64,000 bases of DNA from Haliscomenobacter sp040401995 (GCA_040401995.1 JBBANM010000002.1:79100-143099), one strand, 5' to 3'. Counted from the first letter of the stretch, positions 42,178 to 51,914 are shown. The notes: generated from the sequence alone by a model not told the origin. Made by a program: numbers and translations.

Positions 42178-44826
42178 ATGAAAAATTTTTATTGGTTGTT
42201 TTTAGGCTTTTTTTTAGCAGCCTGCGCTACTAAGAAACTGCCAGATACAGCCCTGACTCCACCTGTTTTTGAAAAACAAATGCTGGATACCCTGGTAGTA
42301 GAGCCCACCGAAGAAGAGACCGATGAAGATGCTCCCGAAGAAATGGAAACAGCGGCCGTTGAACTGACTTTACCCCCTTATGCGCCAAGCTATAAAAGAA
42401 CCAACGACCTGATCCACACCAAACTTGATGTGCGGTTTAATTGGGAAAAAGAGGAAGTCATCGGTAAAGCATCGCTTAAATTGAAACCGCTTTTCTACCC
42501 TACCGCTTCGCTTACGCTGGATGCAAAAGGGTTTGAGTTAAAAAAAGTGGCGCTCCAAACTGCCACTGGTGATCAAACGCTAAAATATACCTATGATTCC
42601 TCTCGATTGGTGATCAATTTGGGTCGCACGTACACGCGCAACGAGGAATACACCATCAACATAGAGTACATCGCTCGCCCAACCAGTTCTGGCGGTAGCG
42701 CAGCGATTACTTCCAATAAGGGGTTGTTTTTCATCAATCCACGCAAAGAGGATGGGGATAAACCGCAACAAATATGGACGCAAGGGGAAACAGAATGGAA
42801 TTCGCGTTGGTTTCCAACCATCGATGTACCTAACGAAAGAACAACGGAAGAAATCTACATCACGGTTGATAAAAAGTTTGTCACCCTATCCAATGGCCTT
42901 TTGACTGCCTCTACCAACAATCCAGATGGCACCCGTACTGATTATTGGAAAATGGATCAGCCACACTCCCCTTACCTATTTATGTTAGCAGTAGGTGAAT
43001 TTGCAGTGGTCAAAGACAAATGGCGCAACATCGAATTGTCCTATTATGTTGAACCGGCTTACAAGGACGATGCCCGCGATATTTTTGCCCATACGCCAGA
43101 AATGTTGGAATTTTTCTCCACCAAACTCGGTGTTGTTTATCCTTGGCCTAAGTTTGCACAAATCACCGTGCGCGACTACGTATCGGGCGCCATGGAAAAT
43201 ACCACGGCTGTTATTTTTGGCGAAAACGAACAAAAACACAAACGCGAGCTGATCGACAACTTCAATGATCGGGTGGTAGCACACGAGATGTTTCACCACT
43301 GGTTTGGCGATTATGTGACTACTGAAAGCTGGCCTAACCTCACCCTCAATGAAGGTTTTGCCAACTACAGCGAGTACCTTTGGTTTGAGCACAAATATGG
43401 CATTGATGAAGCCGATCATCACCTGCAAACGGAATGGGAAGGCTATTTCAATGAAGCAGCTACCAAAGTACACCCCCTAATCTACTTTGGCTATAAAGAC
43501 AAAGAAGTGATGTTTGATGCGCACAGCTATAACAAAGGTGGATCGGTACTACACATGCTCCGTACGTACGTGGGCGACGATGCTTTCTTTACTGCGCTCA
43601 ATCGCTATTTGACTAAAAACGCGGGGACGTCGGTAGAAATCCACCAACTCCGCCTGGCTTTTGAAGAAGTGACAGGCGAAGACCTTAACTGGTTTTTCAA
43701 TCAATGGTACTTGGCTGCGGGTCATCCTGAACTTACAATTTCAACCTCCTATGATGCTGATACCAAAGAGGTAACACTGGATGTTAAGCAAACCCAAGAA
43801 CCCAAAGAGGGCGTGCCTTCTATTTTTCAGCTACCAGTAAATGTTGACATCTATGCTGGCGGCGAGAAAAAACGCCATGCTATTTTTATCAACCAACGGG
43901 AACAGGTGTTCCATTTCCCAGCCGCTACCGAGCCATCTTTAGTGAATTTTGATGGGGATCGGGTACTCTTGGCCATTGTTCAAGATGATAAATCCAATGA
44001 CGCACTCGTGTTTCAATTTAACAATGCTCCCAAATACCTCGACCGCTATGAAGCCCTCGATCGTTTGGTGGCTGCGGAAAGCGAACAATTGGGAGATATT
44101 CTGAAAAAAGGACTCAAGGATCCTTCTTGGGTCATCCGCAATTTGGCCATCCAAAATTTGCCAGAAGAATCAGATGAGGAAACGCTCAAGACTTTGGAGC
44201 ACTTGGCGCAAAAAGATCCGCACAGCGAAGTAAGAAGCGCGGCACTGGAAAGTTTGTCGGCGCAGAGCGATAGCGTAGTGGTTGATATCGCTAAAAAATT
44301 AGTGGAAAAGGATCAGGCTTATCCGGTTATTGGCGCTGCTTTGCAAATCATCAACGATAATGATAGCGACGAAGGTTTGGTTTATGCGCAAAAGCTCGAA
44401 GGAGAAAGCAACGCTACTATCAGTGCAGCGGTAGGCGCCATATACAAAGAAACTGGCAATCCGAAGTACTTGCCGTTTTTTCAAAAGAAATTGGCCACTG
44501 CTGATGGGATGGACGCGGTTAGTCTGTACGAAAGCTATGTTTCCTTGGTGGCCAAGGCAAGTGATGCCGAAGTCAATACCGCCACCGAGACTTTAAAAGG
44601 CATTGCCAAAGACAACCGCCAATCTTTGTACCGCCGGTTCGCTGCCACCAAGGCAATTTTTGATTTGCGCAACAGCTTCCGCTCCAAAGGGTCAAAGTCG
44701 ACAACTGCTGCTGCCGACAAAGAAAAATTCAAAGCCAAAGCCGCCGAATTGACCGATATTTTGATAGACATCAAAAAAACAGAAAGCAACCCAGAGCTTA
44801 AATCGGTTTACGAACGCATCAATTAG
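42178..44826 (+). CDS. M1-family aminopeptidase lipoprotein with C-terminal HEAT-like repeats
   Basis: An 882-residue lipoprotein: MKNFYWLFLGFFLAACATKK with lipobox LAAC (Cys16), then an acidic linker (about 35-60). The M1 N-terminal beta domain and thermolysin-like core follow. The exopeptidase motif is SGAMENTT, and the zinc site HEMFHHWFGD (HExxH) has the distal Glu in LTLNEGFANYSEYLW. Catalytic Tyr is expected in YNKGGSVLHMLRTYVG. Past about 600 the protein forms a helical array with HEAT-like units (DRLVAAESEQLGDILKKGLK, VIRNLAIQNLPEESDEETLK, SEVRSAALESLSAQSDSVVV). Aminopeptidase N activity outside the cytoplasm is probable. Confidence 0.93.
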   Translation: MKNFYWLFLGFFLAACATKKLPDTALTPPVFEKQMLDTLVVEPTEEETDEDAPEEMETAAVELTLPPYAPSYKRTNDLIHTKLDVRFNWEKEEVIGKASLKLKPLFYPTASLTLDAKGFELKKVALQTATGDQTLKYTYDSSRLVINLGRTYTRNEEYTINIEYIARPTSSGGSAAITSNKGLFFINPRKEDGDKPQQIWTQGETEWNSRWFPTIDVPNERTTEEIYITVDKKFVTLSNGLLTASTNNPDGTRTDYWKMDQPHSPYLFMLAVGEFAVVKDKWRNIELSYYVEPAYKDDARDIFAHTPEMLEFFSTKLGVVYPWPKFAQITVRDYVSGAMENTTAVIFGENEQKHKRELIDNFNDRVVAHEMFHHWFGDYVTTESWPNLTLNEGFANYSEYLWFEHKYGIDEADHHLQTEWEGYFNEAATKVHPLIYFGYKDKEVMFDAHSYNKGGSVLHMLRTYVGDDAFFTALNRYLTKNAGTSVEIHQLRLAFEEVTGEDLNWFFNQWYLAAGHPELTISTSYDADTKEVTLDVKQTQEPKEGVPSIFQLPVNVDIYAGGEKKRHAIFINQREQVFHFPAATEPSLVNFDGDRVLLAIVQDDKSNDALVFQFNNAPKYLDRYEALDRLVAAESEQLGDILKKGLKDPSWVIRNLAIQNLPEESDEETLKTLEHLAQKDPHSEVRSAALESLSAQSDSVVVDIAKKLVEKDQAYPVIGAALQIINDNDSDEGLVYAQKLEGESNATISAAVGAIYKETGNPKYLPFFQKKLATADGMDAVSLYESYVSLVAKASDAEVNTATETLKGIAKDNRQSLYRRFAATKAIFDLRNSFRSKGSKSTTAAADKEKFKAKAAELTDILIDIKKTESNPELKSVYERIN

Positions 44827-44851
44827 CGTTTGTAGGCTTGAACGGGCCTTG

Positions 44852-44896
44852 AAAAAGCTGCTTTTAAGACATTAATGCTTAAAAGCAGCTTTTTTT
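44852..44896 (+). terminator. Intrinsic terminator of the M1 peptidase gene
   Basis: Arms AAAAAGCTGCTTTTAAG (44852-44868) and CTTAAAAGCAGCTTTTT (44878-44894), 9-base loop, followed by more T residues. Confidence 0.93.
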
Positions 44897-44972
44897 ATGT
44901 TTTTGTGCAACAATTTATCTGGTTTAGGCTCTTTACTTTTATACCAATTTTCTTGTTACTTTGTAGACTTTA

Positions 44973-45017
44973 TTGCTGATACTTCTGCTAATTCCCCACT
45001 TCGCTTCGTATCAGCAA
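44973..45017. repeat. Inverted repeat in the leader of the DUF4175 gene
   Basis: TTGCTGATAC (44973-44982) and GTATCAGCAA (45008-45017) are perfect 10-base arms separated by 25 bases, ending 40 bases before the ATG. A regulatory site or leader hairpin is possible. Confidence 0.45.
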
Positions 45018-45057
45018 CAATGGCAGTTTTTTTACTTCAAAAAAATCAGAGGGCGCG

Positions 45058-48000
45058 ATGTTAGATAATTACCGATTGCTCATAGAAAAACTGGATGCGT
45101 TCATTCGCAAATATTATCTCAACCAGTTGATTAGAGGAAGTTTGTACAGCATTGGGTTGATTCTCTTCCTGTTTTTGGCCACCACTACGTTGGAATATTT
45201 TTACTATTTCAGTACTACGGGTCGTAAGCTCCTGTTCTATTCTTTTATCGGGGTCAGCGCAGTTGCATTGTGGGGTTGGGTACTTTCTCCTTTGCTCAAG
45301 TATTTCCGATTGGGGCAACTCATCAGCCATGAAAAAGCGGCGGAAATTGTGGGCAGTCATTTTGGTAATGTAAAAGACAAATTGCTGAATATCCTCCAGC
45401 TGCGCCATCAAGCGGATTCCGAAGAAAATAAGGATCTGATCTTGGCCAGCATCAATCAAAAATCGGAGGAAATTAAACCTGTTCCTTTTCAGGCAGCAAT
45501 TAACCTCAATCAAAACCGCAAATACCTGCGTTTTGCTTTGCCTCCGCTGTTGTTGTTGCTGATTTTACTTTTTGCCGCCCCTAGCATTATCCGCGACAGC
45601 GCCGATCGCCTCTTGCACAATGGTCGCGAATTTTTACGCCCTGCTCCTTTTAAGTTTTTTGTCCCTGAAGATTCCCTAGCAGTAGTGCAATACGAAGATT
45701 ATGAACTCCGCGTCAAAGTGGAGGGAGATCAATTGCCCAACGAAGTTTTTATCAACATCGACAATTACGAATACCGCCTGAAAAAAGATTCTCCAACGGA
45801 GTTCACTTATACCTTTAGCAAAGTTCAAAAAGACGTTCCTTTCCGCCTCAATGCAGGCGATGTTTCTTCGCTGCGCTACAATTTGGAAGTACTCAAGAAG
45901 CCTAATATCCGCGATTTTGAAGTAAAGTTGCATTTTCCAAGTTACATTGGTCGCCAGGATGAATTGTTGAACAATGTTGGCGACTTGGTTTTGCCAGTGG
46001 GCACCAAAGTAGATTGGATCTTCAATACTGAGTCGACGGATTTGGTACGCCTCAAATTCTCGCGCGGTCAAAAAACAATGGAAGCAACCCGTCAAGGCAA
46101 TGATCTGTTTTTGTTCAGCAAAAAAGCAATGCTTGACGAGTCTTATAAGTTGCTGATCGCTAACCAGGCGCTTCCCAAAGGCGATAGCGTCAATTACGCC
46201 ATTACCATTATCCCTGATCAATATCCCGACATCCGCGCAGAGCGTTTCAGCGATAGCACCAATACCCAAGTGCAATATTTCGCCGGCGACGCCAGTGATG
46301 ATTATGGCCTACGTGGTCTTACCTTTAATTACCGCATTCGGAAATCAGGCGGCAGCCAAGCGCCCGAGCAAAAAAAATTGATCCAGCGCCCCGAAGGAAA
46401 GCAAACCCAATTTGAATATTCCTTCGATGTATCTGAGTTGGGGCTTCAACCAGGCGATGAACTATCGTACTTTTTTGAAGTGTACGATAACGATGCTGTC
46501 AACGGCAGCAAATCAGCGCGTACGGGCATGATGGTCTACTCGATGCCTACGGTAAAAGAAATGGAGGCCAAAGCCGAAAAGAATGACGACAAAATCAAGG
46601 ATAACCTCAAAGATGCCTTACTCGAATCCAAAAAACTGGAGAACGAGCTAAAAAAACTGCGGGAAAAACTATTGCAGGAAAAAGACCTCAACTGGCAGAC
46701 CCGTAAGCAAATGGAAAAACTACTGGATCGCCAAAAAGAATTGGAGAAACAGATCGAAGAGGCGAAAAAAGCCTTTGAGGAAAACCAGAAAAACGAGGAA
46801 AAGCTCGGCGAAAATCAAAACGAGGAAACCGAGGCCAAGGAAGAAAAGATGGAAGAACTCTTCAAAGCGTTGGAAAACGAAGAGATGAAAGAGTTAATGA
46901 AGCAGATCGAGCAGATGATGCAGCAGATGGAGAAAGATCAGGCCTTGAAGATGATGGAAGACATGAAAAACAAGGATGAGCAGCGACAAATGGATCTGGA
47001 TCGCATGCTTGAATTGTTTAAACAGTTGGAGCTCGAGCAAGAAATGAACAAGGCCATTGATAAGATGGAAAAACTGGCCAAAGAAGAGGAACAACTCAGC
47101 CAGGAAACACAAAAACAAGAAAAAGATCAACAGAAAGATCAACAGAAAGATCAGCAATCTCAGGAAGACCTGAAAAAGAAACAAGAGGACGTCAACAAGA
47201 AATTTCAGGAAGCCAAAGAACAACTGGACAAAGTTCAGAAGAAAAACGAGGAGCTGGAAAAGAAAAAAGACCTTGGCGATCCGCAAGAGGAAATGAAGGA
47301 TATTCAACGCGATTTGAATGATGCCAAGCAAGAGCTGAACGAGCAGAAAAACGATAAAGCTTCCAAATCGCAGAAGAAAGCCGCGCAAAAAATGAAAAAC
47401 GCGGCCAACAACATGAAAATGAAGATGAAGCAAGGGGAGATGGAGCAGGTTTCCGAAGACATCGCCTCACTTCGCCAACTGCTGGAAAACCTCGTTGGGC
47501 TCTCTTTTGAACAGGAAGACTTGATGAAAGATCTTACCCGCACCGAAATCAACACACCACAATACATCGCTCAGGTACAACGCCAATTCAAGATCAAAGA
47601 CGATTTTAAATTGGTAGAGGACAGTCTGCAAGCTTTGAGCAAGCGGGTATTTCAAATTGAATCTTTCATCACCGAGAAGGTAGGCGATGTAAAGTCAAAT
47701 ATGCGCGAAAGCTTAGAGGAACTTGAAAATCGCGAAAAATCCTCGGCAGGCAACCACCAGCAACGCACCATGAAAAACCTCAACGACTTGGCATTGATGC
47801 TCAGTGAGGTATTGAACAACATGCAACAGCAAATGTCGAGCATGATGTCGGGAGATCAAGCTTGCAGTAAACCTGGCAAACAAGGCAAACAAGGCGGTAC
47901 GCCGCAAGATAAAATGACGCCCGGCCAGCAGCAACTAAATGGGCAAATGCAAAAAGCCAAAGACGGCCAGCAAAAAGATGGCCAAAACGGCGGCCCCAAT

Positions 48001-48432
48001 GCCAAAGAGTTTGCCCAAATGGCGGCCAAACAAGCGGCCATACGCAAAGCCTTAGAAGCCCAACAGCGCAAATTGCAGCAACAAGGAAAAGGTAGCAAAC
48101 AGCTCCAAGATCTCATCGATCAGATGGATAAAACAGAGACGGATTTGGTCAACAAACGCTTGACCAATGAGATGATGCGCCGCCAAAAAGACATCGAAAC
48201 ACGCTTGCTGGAGCATGAAAAAGCACAGCGCGAACGCGAACTTGATGATCAACGCAAATCGGAAACAGCAAAAGTACTCGACAAAAAGATACCGCCAGCG
48301 TTGGAGGAATACATCAAAAAACGCAAAGCGGAAGTGGAGTCTTTCAAAACCGTTTCACCAGCTTTGAAACCCTACTACAAAACTTTGGTAGAAGAATATT
48401 TCAAGGGCTTGAAGTCGGGAACAGGTAAGTAA
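45058..48432 (+). CDS. DUF4175-family membrane protein with very long coiled coil
   Basis: An 1124-residue protein. Two N-terminal transmembrane helices (about 27-45 and 58-76) precede a soluble region. A third helix FALPPLLLLLILLFAAPSII lies near 160-180. The region 185-490 looks beta-rich with repeats FFVPEDSLAVVQYEDYELRV and PSYIGRQDELLNNVGDL. From about 500 to 1000 it is an extreme Lys/Glu/Gln-rich coiled coil (e.g. EKDQQKDQQKDQQSQEDLKK). The tail is rich in Gln, Lys and Gly, and ends ALKPYYKTLVEEYFKGL. DUF4175 is found in Bacteroidota and proteobacteria, often near an AAA/MoxR and DUF58 module in other genomes, with no known function. A scaffold at the inner membrane is plausible. Confidence 0.85.
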   Translation: MLDNYRLLIEKLDAFIRKYYLNQLIRGSLYSIGLILFLFLATTTLEYFYYFSTTGRKLLFYSFIGVSAVALWGWVLSPLLKYFRLGQLISHEKAAEIVGSHFGNVKDKLLNILQLRHQADSEENKDLILASINQKSEEIKPVPFQAAINLNQNRKYLRFALPPLLLLLILLFAAPSIIRDSADRLLHNGREFLRPAPFKFFVPEDSLAVVQYEDYELRVKVEGDQLPNEVFINIDNYEYRLKKDSPTEFTYTFSKVQKDVPFRLNAGDVSSLRYNLEVLKKPNIRDFEVKLHFPSYIGRQDELLNNVGDLVLPVGTKVDWIFNTESTDLVRLKFSRGQKTMEATRQGNDLFLFSKKAMLDESYKLLIANQALPKGDSVNYAITIIPDQYPDIRAERFSDSTNTQVQYFAGDASDDYGLRGLTFNYRIRKSGGSQAPEQKKLIQRPEGKQTQFEYSFDVSELGLQPGDELSYFFEVYDNDAVNGSKSARTGMMVYSMPTVKEMEAKAEKNDDKIKDNLKDALLESKKLENELKKLREKLLQEKDLNWQTRKQMEKLLDRQKELEKQIEEAKKAFEENQKNEEKLGENQNEETEAKEEKMEELFKALENEEMKELMKQIEQMMQQMEKDQALKMMEDMKNKDEQRQMDLDRMLELFKQLELEQEMNKAIDKMEKLAKEEEQLSQETQKQEKDQQKDQQKDQQSQEDLKKKQEDVNKKFQEAKEQLDKVQKKNEELEKKKDLGDPQEEMKDIQRDLNDAKQELNEQKNDKASKSQKKAAQKMKNAANNMKMKMKQGEMEQVSEDIASLRQLLENLVGLSFEQEDLMKDLTRTEINTPQYIAQVQRQFKIKDDFKLVEDSLQALSKRVFQIESFITEKVGDVKSNMRESLEELENREKSSAGNHQQRTMKNLNDLALMLSEVLNNMQQQMSSMMSGDQACSKPGKQGKQGGTPQDKMTPGQQQLNGQMQKAKDGQQKDGQNGGPNAKEFAQMAAKQAAIRKALEAQQRKLQQQGKGSKQLQDLIDQMDKTETDLVNKRLTNEMMRRQKDIETRLLEHEKAQRERELDDQRKSETAKVLDKKIPPALEEYIKKRKAEVESFKTVSPALKPYYKTLVEEYFKGLKSGTGK

Positions 48433-48453
48433 AGCATGTTAGTACCAAATATA

Positions 48454-48492
48454 AAAAAACACCTCGCTGATTCTTCGGCTAAGGTGTTTTTT
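48454..48492. terminator. Intrinsic terminator after the DUF4175 gene
   Basis: AAAAAACACCT (48454-48464) and AGGTGTTTTTT (48482-48492) with T-run following on the plus strand and T-run on the minus strand too, so it may serve the convergent glucosaminidase gene as well. Confidence 0.88.
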
Positions 48493-48509
48493 GTTTTTTG
48501 AGGGTGTGC

Positions 48510-49391
48510 TTAATCATATTGGTGCAAGTCCAGATCCTCGATAAGATGAATCAGCTTTTGGGCATATTTTTTATCCGTAGCATAACCCGCTTTTGATAAA
48601 CCCAAAGCCCAACCCGTGTAATCTTTTTTGCCCAATTTATACAAGCGCCGATACCGACCTGCTTGCAATAGTTGGCTGTGGGCTCGGAAACTTTCCCAGT
48701 CGCTCGCGTACACGCGGAAAAAATCCTTGTGCGAGTCATCGGTAAAATTTTTGCAATGCCCGCGTCGGCAGGAGCGCGAGAAGCATTTAATACCAAAATG
48801 GTTGTTGGCGGTTGTTGAAAGCGGACTTCCGCCAGCATCGCTTTCCAATAGCCCTTGTCCCAAAGTTATACTTGCCGGAACACCAAACCGATCGCGTTCC
48901 GATTGAGCCACTCTTACAAATTGCTTAACATAAGCCAGTTGTTTTTTGCGCTTAGCAGCACGGCGTTCCAAAGGCTCGAAATGTCCATCTTCATCAGGGA
49001 AAGAAACATTAGAAAAATGATTGGCCAAGTTGTCGTTGGCTGGTTTTGTTTCTTTTGTTGGCAAGTCGGTTGGTGTGACGGTCTTAGTAGTTGTCGATGT
49101 TGGGGGTTCAATCAACGATACATTCATGGGTTTTTCAGCTGCGGGAGTAACCGCAAGGGATGTTGGCTGAGCCGCCCTAAGGGTTGAAACCCCAGCTGTC
49201 GAAATCGAAGAATTGACCATGCCGTCCATTTGTACGTTGACGCTAAAGGTCTTGGCGTACATGCCATAGCCTAGTACGCCCAACAAAGCAGCCCGGAACC
49301 AATACCGAACAATTGTTTTGCCAATCCGATCTCGAACTTCTAAAACCCATTCGCCAAGTGGCTCGTGCCAAAATAGGAGCAGTGTTTTCAT
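48510..49391 (-). CDS. Membrane-anchored glucosaminidase-type peptidoglycan hydrolase (GH73/FlgJ-like)
   Basis: A 293-residue protein starting at MKTLLLFWHEPLGEWVLEV. One transmembrane helix (about 32-50, RAALLGVLGYGMYA) anchors it. A Thr/Pro-rich linker follows (about 75-125). The C-terminal domain (about 140-290) is a mannosyl-glycoprotein endo-beta-N-acetylglucosaminidase-like (glucosaminidase) domain: PASITLGQGLLESDAGGSPL with the catalytic Glu, ANNHFGIKCF and KAGYATDKKYAQKLIHLIED. It should cut beta-1,4 bonds next to N-acetylglucosamine in peptidoglycan during growth or separation. The promoter region contains an unusual nested inverted repeat. Confidence 0.9.
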   Translation of the reverse strand: MKTLLLFWHEPLGEWVLEVRDRIGKTIVRYWFRAALLGVLGYGMYAKTFSVNVQMDGMVNSSISTAGVSTLRAAQPTSLAVTPAAEKPMNVSLIEPPTSTTTKTVTPTDLPTKETKPANDNLANHFSNVSFPDEDGHFEPLERRAAKRKKQLAYVKQFVRVAQSERDRFGVPASITLGQGLLESDAGGSPLSTTANNHFGIKCFSRSCRRGHCKNFTDDSHKDFFRVYASDWESFRAHSQLLQAGRYRRLYKLGKKDYTGWALGLSKAGYATDKKYAQKLIHLIEDLDLHQYD

Positions 49392-49398
49392 AGCTTTA

Positions 49399-49493
49399 CA
49401 TGATTTTGTTTTGGATGCTGAGCACAAATAAAAACAAAAAGTTTCAATTTGGCAAATAATTTAAAAACTTTTTGTTTTTAAAACAAAATCATG
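49399..49493. repeat. Nested inverted repeat upstream of the glucosaminidase gene
   Basis: Outer arms CATGATTTTGTTTT (49399-49412) and AAAACAAAATCATG (49480-49493), inner arms of 15 bases at 49430-49444 and 49465-49479 (AAAAACAAAAAGTTT and its complement). The right arms are contiguous, and the left arms are split by a 17-base stretch. It begins 8 bases upstream of the start codon. Confidence 0.7.
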
Positions 49494-49522
49494 CAGCGAA
49501 ATTTGAACAAGTCCTAAATAGA

Positions 49523-49557
49523 AAATGCCCTGGGGTTCGAAAACCGCCAGGGCATTT
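49523..49557 (-). terminator. Intrinsic terminator of the S1 gene
   Basis: AAATGCCCTGG (49523-49533) and CCAGGGCATTT (49547-49557) pair perfectly; on the minus strand the stem is followed by TTTTCTATTT. It lies 20 bases after the rpsA stop. Confidence 0.85.
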
Positions 49558-49576
49558 ATCAAAGAAGAAAAAACGA

Positions 49577-51787
49577 TTATTCTTGTTCGTCAGAAGGTGT
49601 GGTTGCTGCGGCATCAGCGGCTGCATCAGCTGCGGCATCCCGTTCTTGTTGACCAAATTGTTCTTTCAACAATGCCAATCCGTCCAAGTCGCCAAGCGTA
49701 GACCGCTCAATGCTGTCTTGGGTTTTCTTGATGGCAGTACGCGTAACTTTACGTTCTGCATCTTTTTCTTTCTTCACTACTTCGTCAGCTTCGCGACGGA
49801 TGTCTTCGAGGTAACGAAGGTGAGAAACCAAGATGCGTTTGTCATCGCGGTTGAATTCAATCACTTTTACAGTCAAAGTTTCTTCCACATCAGCCAATGA
49901 GCCGTCATCTTTGCGGATGTGCTTGATTGGTGCAAATGCTTCCAAACCGTAAGGCAACTGAACGATGGCTCCGCGATCATCGCGACGCAAGATCGTTGCT
50001 TCGTGGTAAGAACCTACAGGGAATACTGCTTCGAAAGTATCCCATGGGTTTTCTTCCAATTGTTTGTGGCCCAAAGAAAGTTTGCGGGTCTCTTTGTCAA
50101 CATCTAAGATGGCGACATCGATTTTTTCACCCACTTTGGTAAATTCTGATGGGTGTCCGTAACGCTTGGTCCAAGACAAGTCGGAGATGTGAACCATACC
50201 GCCAATGCCTTCTTCCAATTCAACAAATACGCCGTATGGAGTAAGGTTTTTCACCTCGCCAGTGTGGCGGCTGTTGACTGCAAAACGGTTTTCAATTTCA
50301 CTCCAAGGATCTTTTGCCAAAGCCTTCAACGACAAGGACATCTTACGCTCAGCACGGTCAATGGTAACCACTTTAGCAGAATATTCCTGGTTCAATTTGA
50401 AGAACTCGCGTGCATTGATCGGTTGGTTGCTCCAGCTTACTTCAGATACGTGGATCAAACCTTCTACGCCCGGTTGGATTTCAAGGAAAGCGCCATAATC
50501 TTCGATGTTGACAATTTTTCCTTTAACCACAGAGCCTTCGTGGATGGTATCGTCCAAGATTTCCCAAGGATGAGGCTGGAGTTGCTTCAAGCCCAAAGAG
50601 ATACGTTTTTTGTTCTCGTCGAAATCGAGTACAACTACGCTGATCTTCTGGTTGAGTGAAAGTATTTCGGTTGGGTGACTGATGCGCCCCCAAGAGATAT
50701 CGGTGATGTAAAGCAAACCGTCTACGCCGCCTAGATCCAAGAATGCTCCGAAATCGGTGATGTTTTTAACAATACCTTCGAGTACTTGACCTTTTTCAAG
50801 GCTAGCGATGATTTGCTCGCGTTGTTCAGCCAAGTCGCTTTCAATAAGCGCTTTGTGAGATACAACCGCGTTTTTGATGGTTTCGTTGATTTTAACAACT
50901 TTGAACTCCATCGTTTTACCCACGTAGGAATCGTAATCGATGATCGGTTTGATGTCGATCTGTGAACCAGGAAGGAAGGTTTCCAAACCGCTGCAATCAA
51001 CGATCAAACCACCTTTGGTTTTGCTAATTACGGTACCTTTAATTACAGTGCCATTCTCGTAAGAATCAACAATGTTTTCCCAAGCACGGAGCAATTTAGC
51101 TTTGCGACGCGACAACACCAACTGACCGCGAAGGTCTTCTTGCTGCTCTACGTACACATCCACATAATCGCCGATGGTCAAATCAGGAGTATCCCGGAAT
51201 TCCGAAAGCGGAACCAGACCGTCTGATTTGTAGTTGATGTCTAATACCACATCGCCGCCGTTGATTGAGGTAACTTTACCTTTCACAATTTCGCTTTCGC
51301 CGATGGCCTTCATGGTAGACTCGTACTCTTCCAAATAACGCTTGCTGTCCTCGTCGTTATAGAGTGCGCCACCTTTGTTGGTGATACTCCAGTCAAACGC
51401 ATCGTGAGGAGAAGTAGGATCATAAACAGGCGCCAACAAAAGATCGATGTCTACATCTTCTTCGTCATCGTCGCCAGTTGTAGGCTCTACTTCAATCGTT
51501 TTTTTAACTACAATAAGCTCTTCAGCTGGAACCTCTACCACAATGGTTTCAGGTTCTTCCGCTTCAGCAGCAATCGCTGGAGCAGCTTCTTCTACTGCCT
51601 CAACAGCTGCAGGTGCCTCAACAACTTCTTCAACAGCTGCAGGTGCCTCAACAACAGCAGGTACTTCAGCTACCACTGGTTCTACAACTTCCTCAGCTGC
51701 TGCTGCAACTACAGGCTCAATCAGAGTTTCCGCAACGGGCTCCAATTGTTCGTTTTGATCTTCTACTAAGTCTTTTTCGTCAGACAT
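49577..51787 (-). CDS. rpsA: 30S ribosomal protein S1
   Basis: A 736-residue translation protein with six S1 (OB-fold) repeats from about residue 165 to 660. Representative blocks are VKGKVTSINGGDVVLDINYK, LEGIVKNITDFGAFLDLGGV, VKGKIVNIEDYGAFLEIQPG, TGEVKNLTPYGVFVELEEGI and HEATILRRDDRGAIVQLPYG, with VDGLLYITDISWGRI. The N-terminal ~150 residues are an Ala/Val/Glu-rich acidic extension not found in E. coli S1. They include an internal duplication at DNA level (24-base direct repeats at 51601 and 51631). The C-terminus is also acidic and Ala-rich. S1 may matter more in a lineage where mRNAs lack Shine-Dalgarno sites. Confidence 0.96.
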   Translation of the reverse strand: MSDEKDLVEDQNEQLEPVAETLIEPVVAAAAEEVVEPVVAEVPAVVEAPAAVEEVVEAPAAVEAVEEAAPAIAAEAEEPETIVVEVPAEELIVVKKTIEVEPTTGDDDEEDVDIDLLLAPVYDPTSPHDAFDWSITNKGGALYNDEDSKRYLEEYESTMKAIGESEIVKGKVTSINGGDVVLDINYKSDGLVPLSEFRDTPDLTIGDYVDVYVEQQEDLRGQLVLSRRKAKLLRAWENIVDSYENGTVIKGTVISKTKGGLIVDCSGLETFLPGSQIDIKPIIDYDSYVGKTMEFKVVKINETIKNAVVSHKALIESDLAEQREQIIASLEKGQVLEGIVKNITDFGAFLDLGGVDGLLYITDISWGRISHPTEILSLNQKISVVVLDFDENKKRISLGLKQLQPHPWEILDDTIHEGSVVKGKIVNIEDYGAFLEIQPGVEGLIHVSEVSWSNQPINAREFFKLNQEYSAKVVTIDRAERKMSLSLKALAKDPWSEIENRFAVNSRHTGEVKNLTPYGVFVELEEGIGGMVHISDLSWTKRYGHPSEFTKVGEKIDVAILDVDKETRKLSLGHKQLEENPWDTFEAVFPVGSYHEATILRRDDRGAIVQLPYGLEAFAPIKHIRKDDGSLADVEETLTVKVIEFNRDDKRILVSHLRYLEDIRREADEVVKKEKDAERKVTRTAIKKTQDSIERSTLGDLDGLALLKEQFGQQERDAAADAAADAAATTPSDEQE

Positions 51788-51914
51788 TGCAATCGATTAA
51801 CACCCACGAAAGGCAGGTATTGGTTAGTAAATTATTTTTTAGAGGGGCAAAGGTACGGATAATCAAGAGATAATAAAAAAAATCTCCTAATTTTATCTAG
51901 AGAAAGTAGAAATC

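Noticed and set aside
46894..47433. 179-codon minus-strand open frame, Leu/Phe-rich
   Set aside because: It is the antisense of the Lys/Glu/Gln coiled coil of the DUF4175 protein, a common artefact.
51404..51769. Plus-strand open frames opposite the start of the S1 gene
   Set aside because: Antisense of the low-complexity acidic extension; no start signals or homology.
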